Shown: positions 9,740-19,403, counted from the first letter of the stretch. The stretch is DNA of 64,000 nt from Pontibacter aquaedesilientis (GCF_014773225.1 NZ_JACXAJ010000001.1:310001-374000), one strand, 5' to 3'. Program-made: numbers and translations. Notes: a model not told the origin generated them from the letters alone.

Positions 9740-12058
9740 ATGTATAGCTTTTCAGATTTCTCTCGATCAGGTATAAAATGTACTTTTTTTATACTTTGCT
9801 TGCTAACTGCTTTTACAGCGGCAGCGGCTGCACCTAAAGTGCCGGCAGACAAGGTGCTGACGGAACAGGAGCTGTTTAAGGTTTTGCAAGGAGCAACGGA
9901 CCCGACGCTGGCACAGGCGCTGCAGCTGCACCAAAAAGGTGGAAAGAAAAACCGCGAACAGGCGGTGCAGCAACTGGCGGCATACTTCCGGCAGAAGGCG
10001 GCCGAGCGGTATTATTTTAACTGGCAGCATTTTGATGAGCGGCTAAGCGATTACCTGGCCCGCTTCCCCGAGAAGGTGGCGGCCCATCCGGTAAATGCCG
10101 CTTCGCACATGGACCTGTACCCGGCGAAAACTGTTTGGAAGTTGCCTTTCAAAAACCAGAAAGGCGAAGACGTAAATGCGTATGCTGTGCGGCATTTATC
10201 GCGCCAGCACAAAGCACCGGACATGGCGCTTAGTCATTTCATCTCTGGCAACGAAAAGTATATCAACTATTTCACGGAGCAGGTGGCCTCGCTAAACACG
10301 GCGTTTAATGCGGGCAAAGTGGAGACGCTGGAAGACGGAAACGGCACCTACGAGGCGTTCCGGGGCGGGAACCGCATGCTCAACTGGCTCTTTGCGCACC
10401 ACGCTTTCTTGGCCTCCGAGCACTACTCCGACGAAGAGCAATTGCTGCTGATACGTACTTTTCTGCACCACGCCGCTTTTCTGTACCGCGATAACCAGCA
10501 GTTTAAGTATGGCAACCACCAAACCAAGGGCATGACGGCATTGGCCATGATTGCCATGCTTTTTCCGGAGGTGGAGGAGTCTAAGGTATGGTATGCGCAC
10601 GCGATGAAACTACTCGGCGAGCACCTGACCAAGGAAATCAACCCGGACGGCTTTCAGTTTGAGCGCACCGTGCACTACCACATCGGCGACATCGACAATT
10701 ACTTTATGGTATACCAGCTGGCGCAGCGAAATAACATGCCCGTAGATGCCGCCTGGTCTGAAAGCCTGCAACGGATGTTTACCGCTTTGTCAGCCATCGC
10801 TTTTCCGAACAAAAACGCTCCGGTGCTACAGGACGATACCGACGAGCCCTGGGCAACGCAAAACGAGATAGGAGAAGCTATGTTGCTCGGGTATTTGGTG
10901 TTCAAAGATCCTGCGTACGGCTACTTTGCCTCAGATGCCATCAGCAGTACGTATTACTGGCTAACCTCGCGGGAGCAGCTGCAGGCACTTCAGCAAATCG
11001 AGCGCCAAAAACCGGCCTTTACTTCTATAACGCTGCCCGAAACCGGCTACTACGTAATGCGCGAAGGCTGGAACCCGAACGACATGTACATGATCATCTC
11101 AACGGGAGTATCCAAGCAGAAACCGGATCATCAGCACGGAGATATTCTAGGGGTTCAGGCTTACGCGTTTGGAGTGCCTTTGCTGCCTAATTACCAGGTG
11201 CGTTACTCGCTGCCGGATCTGGAGCTGTTCAAAAACTCGTGGGTGAAAAACGTGGCGCTGGCAGATTCCATTTCGCAGGGACAGCAATATGCAGGCAACT
11301 CCGGGGGCAGCGGTTTCGGTAAGTTTGCCGTGCTGCCAAAAGCAACAGTGCAGGTGTGGCAACCAACAGAAACACATGACCTGTTCATCGGTACGCACAA
11401 CGGCTACGACAAGCAGCAGATCAGCTATACTCGCAAGGTGATTTTTCTGAAAGATGATTTCTGGATCGTGAAAGACATTTTCCAGAGCCCGACTGAACAC
11501 CGCTACCAGCAGGTGTGGCAAGGCAATTATTCCCTTGAGGATGCGCCTGCTCTGGCCCGGGCCAACTTCGGAGACGCCACCGGCCTCGACATCCTGCAAC
11601 TGGAGCCTGTTGAGCGTACCACCCTAGGCGGCAATAACGGTAAAAACAGGATTGTGTACCATACCAAACCCGCCAAAAAGCATACATTCCTGACAGTGTT
11701 GCGCCCTTACCAAGGCTTCTCTAACCGCATTGAGGCAACCGAAAAGGAGCTGGGCGATTGGCAGTTGTTCGCAGGGAAGTATACCTCTAAAAATACAAGC
11801 ATACAGGCAGACCATGTGCTGGCGCGCGGCGAGGAGTTTGTGCTTTTCGGCTGCCGAAGCATACAGGTGGCCGGCTTCACCCTGACTTTAACTGAACCGC
11901 AGGATCTCAGGCTTGCCATGAAAGGAGAGGTGCTGACGATCAACTCGCTAAGCGCCGAAGAAATCAAACTTACGGCCAGCGGAAAGAAGCAAGGGCAGTT
12001 TACTGTTCCGGTTGGCGGGGTTTTGCAGGTGCCGCTTACCACCGCCTCAGCACGATAG
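9740..12058 (+). CDS. Heparinase II/III-fold polysaccharide lyase, exact family unresolved
   Basis: Second alpha/alpha-toroid lyase of the locus, 772 aa. An in-frame TTG lies at 9734, but the ATG at 9740 gives a normal signal peptide ending in AAAAAPK. The toroid domain spans about residues 60-400, with YGNHQTKGM (Asn259-His260) and FERTVHYHIGDIDNYF as likely active-site segments. The heparinase II/III beta domain begins near 430, with KPDHQHGDILGVQAYAFG. It is not a paralogue copy of the PL17 neighbour: the motifs and domain boundaries differ. PL38 and PL39 alginate or uronate lyases share this fold, but I cannot choose between them by eye. It is the last gene of the locus; no KdgF-, DEH-reductase- or transporter-type gene follows, so monomer catabolism must be encoded upstream of the window or elsewhere. 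Confidence 0.82.
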   Translation: MYSFSDFSRSGIKCTFFILCLLTAFTAAAAAPKVPADKVLTEQELFKVLQGATDPTLAQALQLHQKGGKKNREQAVQQLAAYFRQKAAERYYFNWQHFDERLSDYLARFPEKVAAHPVNAASHMDLYPAKTVWKLPFKNQKGEDVNAYAVRHLSRQHKAPDMALSHFISGNEKYINYFTEQVASLNTAFNAGKVETLEDGNGTYEAFRGGNRMLNWLFAHHAFLASEHYSDEEQLLLIRTFLHHAAFLYRDNQQFKYGNHQTKGMTALAMIAMLFPEVEESKVWYAHAMKLLGEHLTKEINPDGFQFERTVHYHIGDIDNYFMVYQLAQRNNMPVDAAWSESLQRMFTALSAIAFPNKNAPVLQDDTDEPWATQNEIGEAMLLGYLVFKDPAYGYFASDAISSTYYWLTSREQLQALQQIERQKPAFTSITLPETGYYVMREGWNPNDMYMIISTGVSKQKPDHQHGDILGVQAYAFGVPLLPNYQVRYSLPDLELFKNSWVKNVALADSISQGQQYAGNSGGSGFGKFAVLPKATVQVWQPTETHDLFIGTHNGYDKQQISYTRKVIFLKDDFWIVKDIFQSPTEHRYQQVWQGNYSLEDAPALARANFGDATGLDILQLEPVERTTLGGNNGKNRIVYHTKPAKKHTFLTVLRPYQGFSNRIEATEKELGDWQLFAGKYTSKNTSIQADHVLARGEEFVLFGCRSIQVAGFTLTLTEPQDLRLAMKGEVLTINSLSAEEIKLTASGKKQGQFTVPVGGVLQVPLTTASAR

Positions 12059-12179
12059 ATCGTAACGTTGCTGAACTAAACCAGGGTAGGTCTAAAATCA
12101 TACACATGAAAGCCTGATAATACTTTGGGAAGTATTTGCGAAAAAATGATTAGGTTAGCTAATTAAGTGTCCATTAATA

Positions 12180-12332
12180 ATGAGTACAAGAGCAAACGAC
12201 CAACAAAAAAAGCAGCGCCAAAAGGAGTTCAAGGAAAGGAAGGCACATCAGGAGTCTCTTAAACTTGCGGCAAAAAAAGCTAAGCAAAATTCATCCAAGA
12301 ATGATGACAAAAGCTCTGAAAGCAAAGACTAG
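12180..12332 (+). CDS. Small basic hypothetical protein (50 aa)
   Basis: Short ORF starting MSTRANDQQKKQRQKEFKER and ending in an acidic SKNDDKSSESKD tail. About a quarter of the residues are Lys and it is rich in Gln and Glu, consistent with one long helix. It lies in the 440-bp AT-richer gap between the last lyase and the PLP enzyme, about 120 bp after the lyase stop. No Shine-Dalgarno sequence is visible, which is usual for this phylum. The rest of the gap (12059-12179 and 12333-12497) holds nothing else I can name. A chance ORF cannot be excluded, but the biased composition and amphipathic layout favour a real gene. Confidence 0.5.
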   Translation: MSTRANDQQKKQRQKEFKERKAHQESLKLAAKKAKQNSSKNDDKSSESKD

Positions 12333-12497
12333 GCTTGTCTCTATAGATTTCTAAATAGTCTACAGTTCCTCCATCAAATAAGTTTGCTAGGATGAATAAG
12401 CTCAGAAAATGAGCAACCTGCCTATCACGTTAAAGCCAAGCCTGAAATGTTATTTTATACTATTTTGTATCTTTAAGCTTTTATCAAGCTATAGAAC

Positions 12498-14348
12498 ATG
12501 AAAGAAGATAAATTGCTCAACTATATAAAAGATATTTTGAATAACATACCAGCGGATTGGCTGAAGCTAACAACCCACCGGCTGGATATTTATGACGAGA
12601 GTTTAGCCAAAACCCAGTTTCTGGAGCAGTTTGAGAAATTATTCAGCAATAATAATTCTGATACAGCAGCATTAAGCGAGCTTCCCACTGCCTACGACTA
12701 TATTAGGCTTGGTCATCCCTTATCTTCGGTTTTAGAATGGGCAATAGCCAGGTTAAATAATCTAAAACCGGAAGGTGTGATCAGTTTTTCATCCAGAACA
12801 GTTCCGATTTTAGCAGTTCTAAGAAAAAACCTTTTAGACGATAAACACACCCAGATTTTATATACTGGTGAGTTACCGGATGCCTTTGATGCTGAAGTTA
12901 TTAAAAGCGTTTACGGGTATAAATTCGACCTAAAGCAGGTTGAGAATGTAGAGGGTATTACTGAGTTTAACGGCAGCACCGTTTTTGTGACACAAGATGA
13001 TGCAATTGGTCATCTAAATCTTACCCCACACATTGATTTCTACATCAGTATTCATCCTGATTTGGGTAGTATATTACTGGTTAACGGGGAACAGAATGAG
13101 TCATACATTTCAGAGATTCAGCATGTAAGAAGGAGAGAGACAATCGCCATGACCCCAGCCAATTGTTTTGTTGCCTTGCAGCAGCTGATAGGAGAATCTT
13201 CATCTGATACGGAGAAAAGTGATTTCGAAGCAAACAAAGCACTTGTCTTAGATACCATAAAAGAGGTTACCGCTACCAATACAAATGCACTGCTTGGTTC
13301 CTCAGGGTTATCTATTCAGTATGCGATTATGATGGGCTTGGTGCACGATGCCCTGGAAAACCACAAAGGGAAGGCCATCAAGTTTGTTGTTCCTCCGAAT
13401 TGCTATGGCGGAACCAACGACCAGGCTAGGCGAGTAGCTGCTTGCTTGGATAATGTTGAAGTCATGGACCTGCCAGTTGACGGTGACAATGACATGGTGC
13501 AAAGTATTGAGGCAGTGCTGGCGAATATAGCCAGCCAGGATGCTGTTCCGTACATAATCGCTGAAATACCTACAAACCCAAGAGTAGAGGTTCCGGACCT
13601 TTTAAAACTAAAGGAGGTTTTAAGCAAAGAGCGTAAAACTGCAACAGGAGGAACTGCTATTGACCCAGTATTTATCTTAGATCAAACCTTTTGCCCTAAT
13701 GTGCAATTTTTGAGCAAAGACGGGGTTTTCTCAGCCATCAGGGCCATAGCTTATGTTAGTGGTTCTAAATTCCCAAGTGGAGGCAAAAGCACCGCAGGTT
13801 ATTGTGTGGCAAACACAAAAGCGGAAGACTTGCTGCAAAAAATAGAAAAGCACCTTATACTTTGCGACAACGAGGCTACAGCGCTTCAAACCGAAATACT
13901 GGCTAAGCAACTGCCTTCCATGAACGAAAGGATTGAAGCTGCTTATAAGAACACGCGTGCGTTTGTAAACTTTATTAAGGAAACTCTACCAGAGGCGAAG
14001 ATCAATTTCGTTTCAGAAGAATTGGCAAATGAAGGGTTTACCCCTTCTGTGTTCTCCCTGGATTTGCCTACTAAAGGAAATACGGAAGAGGAAAGAGAGA
14101 CTTATAAAAGAGCGCTGAATAATAAGCTGATCCATATGATGATCAATGAAATACCTCAGGAAAGTAAATATTGCGTGAGCTACGGACAGTTGAAGGGCTG
14201 TTACTGGACCATACCAGCAACATCCACACAGGGTACAACCAAAGAAGCCGACAAAGATTACATTGCCCGTGTAGCTTTATCGCCGGACATGGATCTGGAA
14301 CGCCATAAAAAGGTGTTTCTGGAGTTTGTGAAGGAAATAAAATCTTAG
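12498..14348 (+). CDS. PLP-dependent Cys/Met-metabolism-like enzyme with long N-terminal extension
   Basis: Fold-type I pyridoxal-phosphate protein of 616 aa, related to the cystathionine gamma-synthase/beta-lyase group. The PLP domain occupies about residues 255-616: SSGLSIQYAIMMGL, VPPNCYGGTNDQARRVA, EIPTNPRVEVPDL (counterpart of the ETPTNP motif), and Lys424 in YVSGSKFPSGGKST as the probable Schiff-base lysine. The first 250 residues match no domain I recognise. Family members normally run about 380-420 aa, so this is a long variant. Base composition is clearly richer in A and T than both neighbours, with codons such as TTA, AAA and ATA, and no AGGTATA heptamer is present, which suggests acquisition by transfer. 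It ends 85 bp before tRNA-Glu. The exact reaction is unknown. Confidence 0.75.
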   Translation: MKEDKLLNYIKDILNNIPADWLKLTTHRLDIYDESLAKTQFLEQFEKLFSNNNSDTAALSELPTAYDYIRLGHPLSSVLEWAIARLNNLKPEGVISFSSRTVPILAVLRKNLLDDKHTQILYTGELPDAFDAEVIKSVYGYKFDLKQVENVEGITEFNGSTVFVTQDDAIGHLNLTPHIDFYISIHPDLGSILLVNGEQNESYISEIQHVRRRETIAMTPANCFVALQQLIGESSSDTEKSDFEANKALVLDTIKEVTATNTNALLGSSGLSIQYAIMMGLVHDALENHKGKAIKFVVPPNCYGGTNDQARRVAACLDNVEVMDLPVDGDNDMVQSIEAVLANIASQDAVPYIIAEIPTNPRVEVPDLLKLKEVLSKERKTATGGTAIDPVFILDQTFCPNVQFLSKDGVFSAIRAIAYVSGSKFPSGGKSTAGYCVANTKAEDLLQKIEKHLILCDNEATALQTEILAKQLPSMNERIEAAYKNTRAFVNFIKETLPEAKINFVSEELANEGFTPSVFSLDLPTKGNTEEERETYKRALNNKLIHMMINEIPQESKYCVSYGQLKGCYWTIPATSTQGTTKEADKDYIARVALSPDMDLERHKKVFLEFVKEIKS

Positions 14349-14395
14349 TGGGGTGGTATTGTCCAGCTTGCTCTGGTGCTTGTCACAAGCAAAAT

Positions 14396-14431
14396 AAAAA
14401 AGGCCTTAAGTGTTGTCTGAAGGCCTTTTTT
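14396..14431. terminator. Bidirectional terminator between PLP gene and tRNA-Glu
   Basis: AAAAAAGGCCTT (14396-14407) pairs with AAGGCCTTTTTT (14420-14431) around a 12-base loop. A- and T-runs on the two sides let it serve both the + strand PLP gene and the - strand tRNA. Confidence 0.85.
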
Positions 14432-14433
14432 AG

Positions 14434-14505
14434 TAGTCCGTAGGGGAATCGAACCCCTGTTGCCAGAATGAAAATCTGGAGTCCTAACCCCTAGACGAAC
14501 GGACC
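14434..14505 (-). tRNA. tRNA-Glu (anticodon TTC)
   Basis: On the minus strand the sequence begins GGTCCGTTCGTCTAGGGG and folds as a cloverleaf. The acceptor stem is GGTCCGT/ACGGACT with a G-U first pair, the anticodon stem is CCAGA/TCTGG with loop TTTTCAT (anticodon TTC), and the T arm is AGGGGTTCGATTCCCCT. CCA is not encoded. The 3' end faces the AT-rich PLP gene. Confidence 0.96.
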
Positions 14506-14618
14506 ATTCTGTCGTATTGTGGTGCAAATATACGGCAAAGCTCTTACAAGGCAAATGTTTTTTTATGTTTTTAGCCTTGTTTTACGTAATTAACTAAGAA
14601 TCAGCTTAGAAAAAAATA

Positions 14619-15679
<1,061 letters not shown>

Positions 15680-15703
15680 TCTTAGCTTCTATACCTTATT
15701 TTG

Positions 15704-15735
15704 CAAAAGCCCGCCTTTTTGGCGGGCTTTTGTAT
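15704..15735 (+). terminator. Intrinsic terminator of gapA
   Basis: CAAAAGCCCGCC (15704-15715) and GGCGGGCTTTTG (15721-15732) form a perfect 12-bp stem with a TTTTT loop, 24 bp after the stop codon. Confidence 0.9.
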
Positions 15736-15860
15736 TTATTGGCGTATATAAAAGATTTCTACTATATTTTGTGTAAAATGCTAATTGCCATATCGATTAG
15801 GGTAGCATAGCCGTAATTTAATAGCAGGAATCAACCATTGTACAAACCACAACAGAACTT

Positions 15861-16706
15861 ATGAGAAGAATACTTGTTCCCACCGACTTTTCTGACCAGG
15901 CCAGAAACGCTTTTGAAGTAGCCGTAGCCATCGCGCAGAAGACGGGTGCCGCCATCAAACTGCTGCACGTTGTTGAGATGCCTTCTTCGTATTCCTTCAG
16001 TGCTACCGGTGACCTGGTAGGTGGCAATGGCATGGAGCAGGTATACATGATGAAGCTGCTGGAGAACACCCGGTACCGTATGGCGGAGTTGGAACGGACC
16101 ATCGCGCATCAGGGAGTGGAAGTGGTGCAGGAAGTGGATACCGACAATGTGATCCGAAAGATCAAACGTGTGATCAGTGATGACAAGGTAGACCTGGTGG
16201 TGATGGGTTCCAAGGGCTCCAGCGGTATGGATGAGTTTCTGATAGGTTCTAACACAGAGAAGGTGGTGCGCACAGCAGCGTGCCCGGTCTTGACGGTGAA
16301 AGGGCGCATGCCTCATTTTAATATCCGCAATATTGTGCTGGCTTCTGATTTTAAGCGGGAGATCGGCTCGGCGGTAGAGAAGTTTAAATATTTCCAGCAT
16401 GTGTTTGGCGCCAAACTTCACCTAGTTTACATCAATACGCCGGGGGCGTTTGAGTCAACGAACACGCTGCGGCTGCGTATGCAGACAGCCGCTGAGCGCT
16501 ACGGGTTGCAGAACTTTACCATCAATGTATACAACGATACGATAGAAGAAGATGGCATTCTGCACTTTGCGGAGGAGATGAAAGCCGACCTGGTGATGAT
16601 GGCCACGCACGGTCGCACCGGCCTGTCGCACCTGCTGAGCGGCAGTATCGCCGAAGATCTGGTGAACCATTCCAACATTCCTGTGCTGACCTTCCATCTT
16701 AAATAG
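15861..16706 (+). CDS. Universal stress protein with two Usp domains
   Basis: Cytosolic UspA-superfamily protein of 281 aa made of two tandem Usp domains (about residues 1-145 and 150-281). Both carry the ATP-binding signature: GSKGSSGMDEFLIGS in the first and THGRTGLSHLLSGS in the second. Tandem-Usp proteins usually bind ATP and act in stress survival; the partner is unknown. The gene is monocistronic, bounded by the gapA terminator upstream and its own terminator at 16730. The start MRRILVPTDFSDQA matches the typical N-terminus. The last four codons (HLK) follow immediately after the second domain, so nothing else is fused. Confidence 0.92.
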   Translation: MRRILVPTDFSDQARNAFEVAVAIAQKTGAAIKLLHVVEMPSSYSFSATGDLVGGNGMEQVYMMKLLENTRYRMAELERTIAHQGVEVVQEVDTDNVIRKIKRVISDDKVDLVVMGSKGSSGMDEFLIGSNTEKVVRTAACPVLTVKGRMPHFNIRNIVLASDFKREIGSAVEKFKYFQHVFGAKLHLVYINTPGAFESTNTLRLRMQTAAERYGLQNFTINVYNDTIEEDGILHFAEEMKADLVMMATHGRTGLSHLLSGSIAEDLVNHSNIPVLTFHLK

Positions 16707-16729
16707 AGCTAGGTATAGCATCCACGCAC

Positions 16730-16762
16730 AAAAGCCCGGCCCTTGTCGCCGGGCTTTTTTTA
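16730..16762 (+). terminator. Intrinsic terminator of the Usp gene
   Basis: AAAAGCCCGGC (16730-16740) pairs with GCCGGGCTTTTTTT (16748-16761), 24 bp after the stop; the T-run is typical of an intrinsic terminator. Confidence 0.9.
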
Positions 16763-16780
16763 TTCTATCCCGGAAAGGGC

Positions 16781-16788
16781 TATTTTTG
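16781..16788 (+). promoter_or_regulatory. -7 box TATTTTTG before the lipid-kinase gene
   Basis: Perfect TAnnTTTG match 15 bp before the ATG at 16804. It decides the start: an in-frame TTG at 16786 lies inside the box, so it cannot be the initiation codon of a transcript made from this promoter. The 5' leader would be only about 8-10 bases. Confidence 0.55.
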
Positions 16789-16803
16789 CGTAAAGTCTTT
16801 GAT

Positions 16804-17691
16804 ATGACAAAACACCCCCATATTCGGTTTATCATCAATCCTACGTCAGGGCCTAAAAGCAGGGTAGACGTTGCCGCCCGCATCAAGCTGCACCTCGACC
16901 ACGACAAGTATGGCCACGACATTGTGTATACCGACTATGCAGGCCATGCCACAGAGTTGGCAAAGCAGGCTGCTGAAGGTGGCTGCGCAGTAGTGGTGGC
17001 AGTTGGGGGCGATGGTACCGTAAATGAGGTAGCACGAGGCCTGCTGCGCACTGAAACGGCGCTGGGAATCATTCCAAGGGGCTCAGGCAACGGACTGGCC
17101 CGACACCTGCAGGTGCCGCTCAGCGTGGATGGGGCGATCCGTTTCATTAATCAGGGCCATCGTTCCAAAATTGACAGCGGCAACATCAACGGCCACCCCT
17201 TTTTCACGACGGCAGGTATAGGTTTCGATGCGTACATCAGCTCTGTGTTTGCGGGCAGCAAGCGCCGCGGGCTCAAGACTTATGTAGAGCTGATCCTGAA
17301 AGAAGTGCGCAACTACCGTCACCTGCCCATTAAGGCGACTATCAACGGCAAAACGATCGATACGGATATGTTTGTCATGGCCTTTGCCAATGCCGCCCAG
17401 TATGGCAACAATGCCTACATTGCGCCGATGGCCAATATCCGCGATGGCTTGCTCGATGTTTGCCTGGTACGGCAACTGGATATGCTCAAAGCCCTAAACC
17501 TGAGTTACTCCATGCTGGCCAAAAAACCAGCCGGAGCCGACAGCGCCGAATATTTTAAGGCAGAGAAAGTGGAGGTGATCACAGACCATCATATCATGTA
17601 CCATGCCGACGGAGAGTTTATTGGTAAGGCCTCTGAGTTTATTGTGGGCATGCTGCCGCAGTCGCTGCATGTGGTGGCGCCTTGCGTATAA
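16804..17691 (+). CDS. YegS/DgkB-type lipid kinase (diacylglycerol-kinase catalytic domain)
   Basis: Cytosolic or membrane-associated kinase of the diacylglycerol/sphingosine kinase superfamily, 295 aa. It probably phosphorylates diacylglycerol or another lipid, recycling it into phosphatidic acid. The nucleotide-binding loop GGDGTVNEVARGL (near residues 62-74) and the second motif PRGSGNGLARHL (near 88-99) are intact. The C-terminal beta-sandwich begins near residue 150 and ends HADGEFIGKASEFIVGMLPQ. Start ATG 16804 (MTKHPHIRFIINPTSG) places the domain right at the N-terminus, as usual. The SUI1-family gene follows 23 bp later on the same strand. Confidence 0.88.
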   Translation: MTKHPHIRFIINPTSGPKSRVDVAARIKLHLDHDKYGHDIVYTDYAGHATELAKQAAEGGCAVVVAVGGDGTVNEVARGLLRTETALGIIPRGSGNGLARHLQVPLSVDGAIRFINQGHRSKIDSGNINGHPFFTTAGIGFDAYISSVFAGSKRRGLKTYVELILKEVRNYRHLPIKATINGKTIDTDMFVMAFANAAQYGNNAYIAPMANIRDGLLDVCLVRQLDMLKALNLSYSMLAKKPAGADSAEYFKAEKVEVITDHHIMYHADGEFIGKASEFIVGMLPQSLHVVAPCV

Positions 17692-17714
17692 GTTGATAGA
17701 TACAAAAAAGCATT

Positions 17715-18062
17715 ATGAGTGATAAGAATAAAAAAGGAAGACAGGGGGTAGTGTATTCCACTAACTCAGACTTCAACTACGATTATGAGCAGGAGCATGA
17801 AGCCGATACATTACCGCCTCAGCAGCAGAACCTGAAAGTCATGCTCGATAAAAAGTCGCGGGGCGGTAAGCAGGTGACACTGGTAGCCGGCTTTGTCGGT
17901 TCTGACGAAGACTTGAAAGAACTGGGCAAAATGCTCAAGAACAAGTGCGGGGTGGGCGGCTCAGCCAAAGACGGTGAAATACTGATACAGGGCGACTTCC
18001 GCGATAAGGTCATGCAAGTCCTGCAAGCCGCTGGGTATAAAGCAAAGAAAGCGGGAGGGTGA
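17715..18062 (+). CDS. eIF1/SUI1-family translation factor (YciH-like)
   Basis: Small 115-aa bacterial homologue of eukaryotic initiation factor eIF1. The SUI1 domain occupies about residues 40-112, with [14 protein letters not shown] and the [21 protein letters not shown] signature; the first 38 residues are a variable, charged tail. In E. coli YciH was linked to start-site fidelity, but its physiological role in bacteria is still unsettled. It follows the lipid-kinase gene by 23 bp and probably shares its promoter. A word-repeat array begins directly after the stop. Confidence 0.93.
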   Translation: MSDKNKKGRQGVVYSTNSDFNYDYEQEHEADTLPPQQQNLKVMLDKKSRGGKQVTLVAGFVGSDEDLKELGKMLKNKCGVGGSAKDGEILIQGDFRDKVMQVLQAAGYKAKKAGG

Positions 18063-18064
18063 TT

Positions 18065-18141
18065 TTAGTTAGAAAGTTTGGAAGTGATAGTAAGCATTTT
18101 GACTTTCTAACTTTTAAACTTCTAAACTTTCTAACTTCCTT
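18065..18141. repeat. Inverted word-repeat array (AAGTTAGA family)
   Basis: Left arm TTAGTTAGAAAGTTTGGAAG (18065-18084) is complementary to the right arm at 18103-18141, which is built from repeated CTTTCTAACTT/CTAAACTT words. The element lies between two convergent genes, starts 3 bp after the SUI1 stop, and supplies the last codons and stop of the minus-strand gene. Confidence 0.7.
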
Positions 18142-18539
18142 AACGGTCCCCGAACATGGTAGAATTTGGTGGATTTAAGGACGAAGATCTTGCCAGCCAG
18201 AACGGGTGCTTTGGGCGGGCGTGGTTTGTATACCTGCGCTGCACCCTTGTTTGGGGCAGGTATACGCTCATAGCCCAATGTCTCTAGTTTGTCCTCCAGC
18301 CCACTTTGCGAAATCGTCTTGACAGGTATACGGAGCTCCGTCCTGCGGTACCAAACCAAAAGTGCCGTTGTGAACATAAGCGAAAAGATGGCCGCATTGG
18401 ATAGAATCTCCTGGATGGCTGTTCCGGCGTCCTCCCCAAACCTTCCACTCAAACCATACCAGGCAGCAGTCAGCAGCCCATACATCCCGAAGAAGTACAG
18501 ATTCAGTTTTACAAAGCGCTGCAAAGTATAGTTTTTCAC
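18114..18539 (-). CDS. Hypothetical small membrane protein
   Basis: I do not recognise this 141-aa protein. It has two predicted membrane helices: about residues 12-31 (LNLYFFGMYGLLTAAWYGL) and 44-64 (ILSNAAIFSLMFTTALLVWY). A basic cytosolic C-terminal half follows, with KPRPPKAPVLAGKIFVLKS. A transmembrane pair followed by a soluble tail fits a small inner-membrane protein of unknown role. The last eight residues (RKLESLEV) are translated from the AAGTTAGA word array at 18103-18141, so the repeat has either replaced or extended the native C-terminus. The gene stands alone, convergent to the SUI1 gene. Confidence 0.65.
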   Translation of the reverse strand: MKNYTLQRFVKLNLYFFGMYGLLTAAWYGLSGRFGEDAGTAIQEILSNAAIFSLMFTTALLVWYRRTELRIPVKTISQSGLEDKLETLGYERIPAPNKGAAQVYKPRPPKAPVLAGKIFVLKSTKFYHVRGPLRKLESLEV

Positions 18540-18628
18540 TTAATGTAATACCTTATTCGGTTGGTATATTGTGATTGATTATTATGTTGTTATAAAATTG
18601 TAAAGGCAATGGAGTATATATTGCCAAA

Positions 18629-18683
18629 ACTCCCCAACTTTCTAACTCCTAAACTTTTTAACTTTCTAACTCCCCAACTCCCT
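18629..18683. repeat. Word-repeat array at the kdsB stop codon
   Basis: Repeated AACTTTCTAACTCC/TAAACTTTTTAACTT words. The array enters the 3' end of kdsB: the codons for ELGS and the stop are written in the same word pattern (GAG TTG GGG AGT TAG on the minus strand). Confidence 0.65.
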
Positions 18684-19403
18684 CACTTTTTCCAGATCCT
18701 CCGGTGTGTCGATGCCGATGGTTTCAAACTCGGTTATGGCAGTAGCAATGTGGAAGCCATTTTCGAGCCAGCGCAGCTGCTCCAGCGATTCGGCCAGTTC
18801 CAGGCCTGATGGCGGCAATTGGGTGATCTGCTCCAGGATATCGGTGCGGTAACCGTAGATGCCGATGTGCTTGTAGTAGGTATGCTGCTTGTGCCAGATA
18901 TCGTTGGGCACATTGCGGCAGTAAGGTATAGGTTGGCGGCTAAAGTAAAGCGCTTCGCCAGCCCGGTTAACCACCACCTTTGGGGCGTTCACGTTAAACA
19001 ATTCCTCCGCCGTTTCGATTTTCTTGATGAGTGTGGCGAGTTGCGTTTGCAGGTTCCGGAAGCAGGAGGCTACCAGGTCAATCTGCTCCGGCCGGATGAA
19101 AGGCTCGTCGCCCTGTATGTTGATGACGTAGTTGAAGGACTGGCCATGCAATTGGTAAGCCTCGAAGCAGCGGTCGGTGCCGCTCTGGTGATGTTCCGCT
19201 GTCATGACGGCCTTTCCGCCAAATGACACGACATGGTCCAGAATACGCTGATCGTCAGTGGCCACAACTACTTCAGTTAGAGAAGAACTGGAAGCTTGTT
19301 CGTACACCCGCTGTATCATAGTTTTACCGTTTATAACAGTAAGGGGCTTTCCGGGGAAGCGGGTAGAAGCGTAGCGGGCAGGTATGATGCCAAGAATTTC
19401 CAT
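18666..19403 (-). CDS. kdsB: 3-deoxy-manno-octulosonate cytidylyltransferase
   Basis: Cytosolic enzyme that activates Kdo with CTP to CMP-Kdo for the inner core of lipopolysaccharide. It is 245 aa, the normal length. The nucleotidyltransferase motif IPARYASTRFPGKPL is at residues 7-21. The IQGDEPFI motif near 96-103 and SRQPIPYCR near 153-161 are also conserved. The gene ends LEKVRELGS, with the terminal codons overlapping a word-repeat array. It is followed on the same strand, 126 bp away, by the small membrane protein at 18114, but the array between them argues against tight coupling. Confidence 0.97.
   Translation of the reverse strand: MEILGIIPARYASTRFPGKPLTVINGKTMIQRVYEQASSSSLTEVVVATDDQRILDHVVSFGGKAVMTAEHHQSGTDRCFEAYQLHGQSFNYVINIQGDEPFIRPEQIDLVASCFRNLQTQLATLIKKIETAEELFNVNAPKVVVNRAGEALYFSRQPIPYCRNVPNDIWHKQHTYYKHIGIYGYRTDILEQITQLPPSGLELAESLEQLRWLENGFHIATAITEFETIGIDTPEDLEKVRELGS

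Noticed and set aside
12059-14505. Complete genomic island with integration site
   Set aside because: No integrase and no direct repeat of the tRNA-Glu 3' end at the other boundary; kept only as a composition anomaly.
16786-16803. TTG start for the lipid kinase
   Set aside because: The codon lies inside the TAnnTTTG promoter box; ATG 16804 gives the conserved N-terminus.
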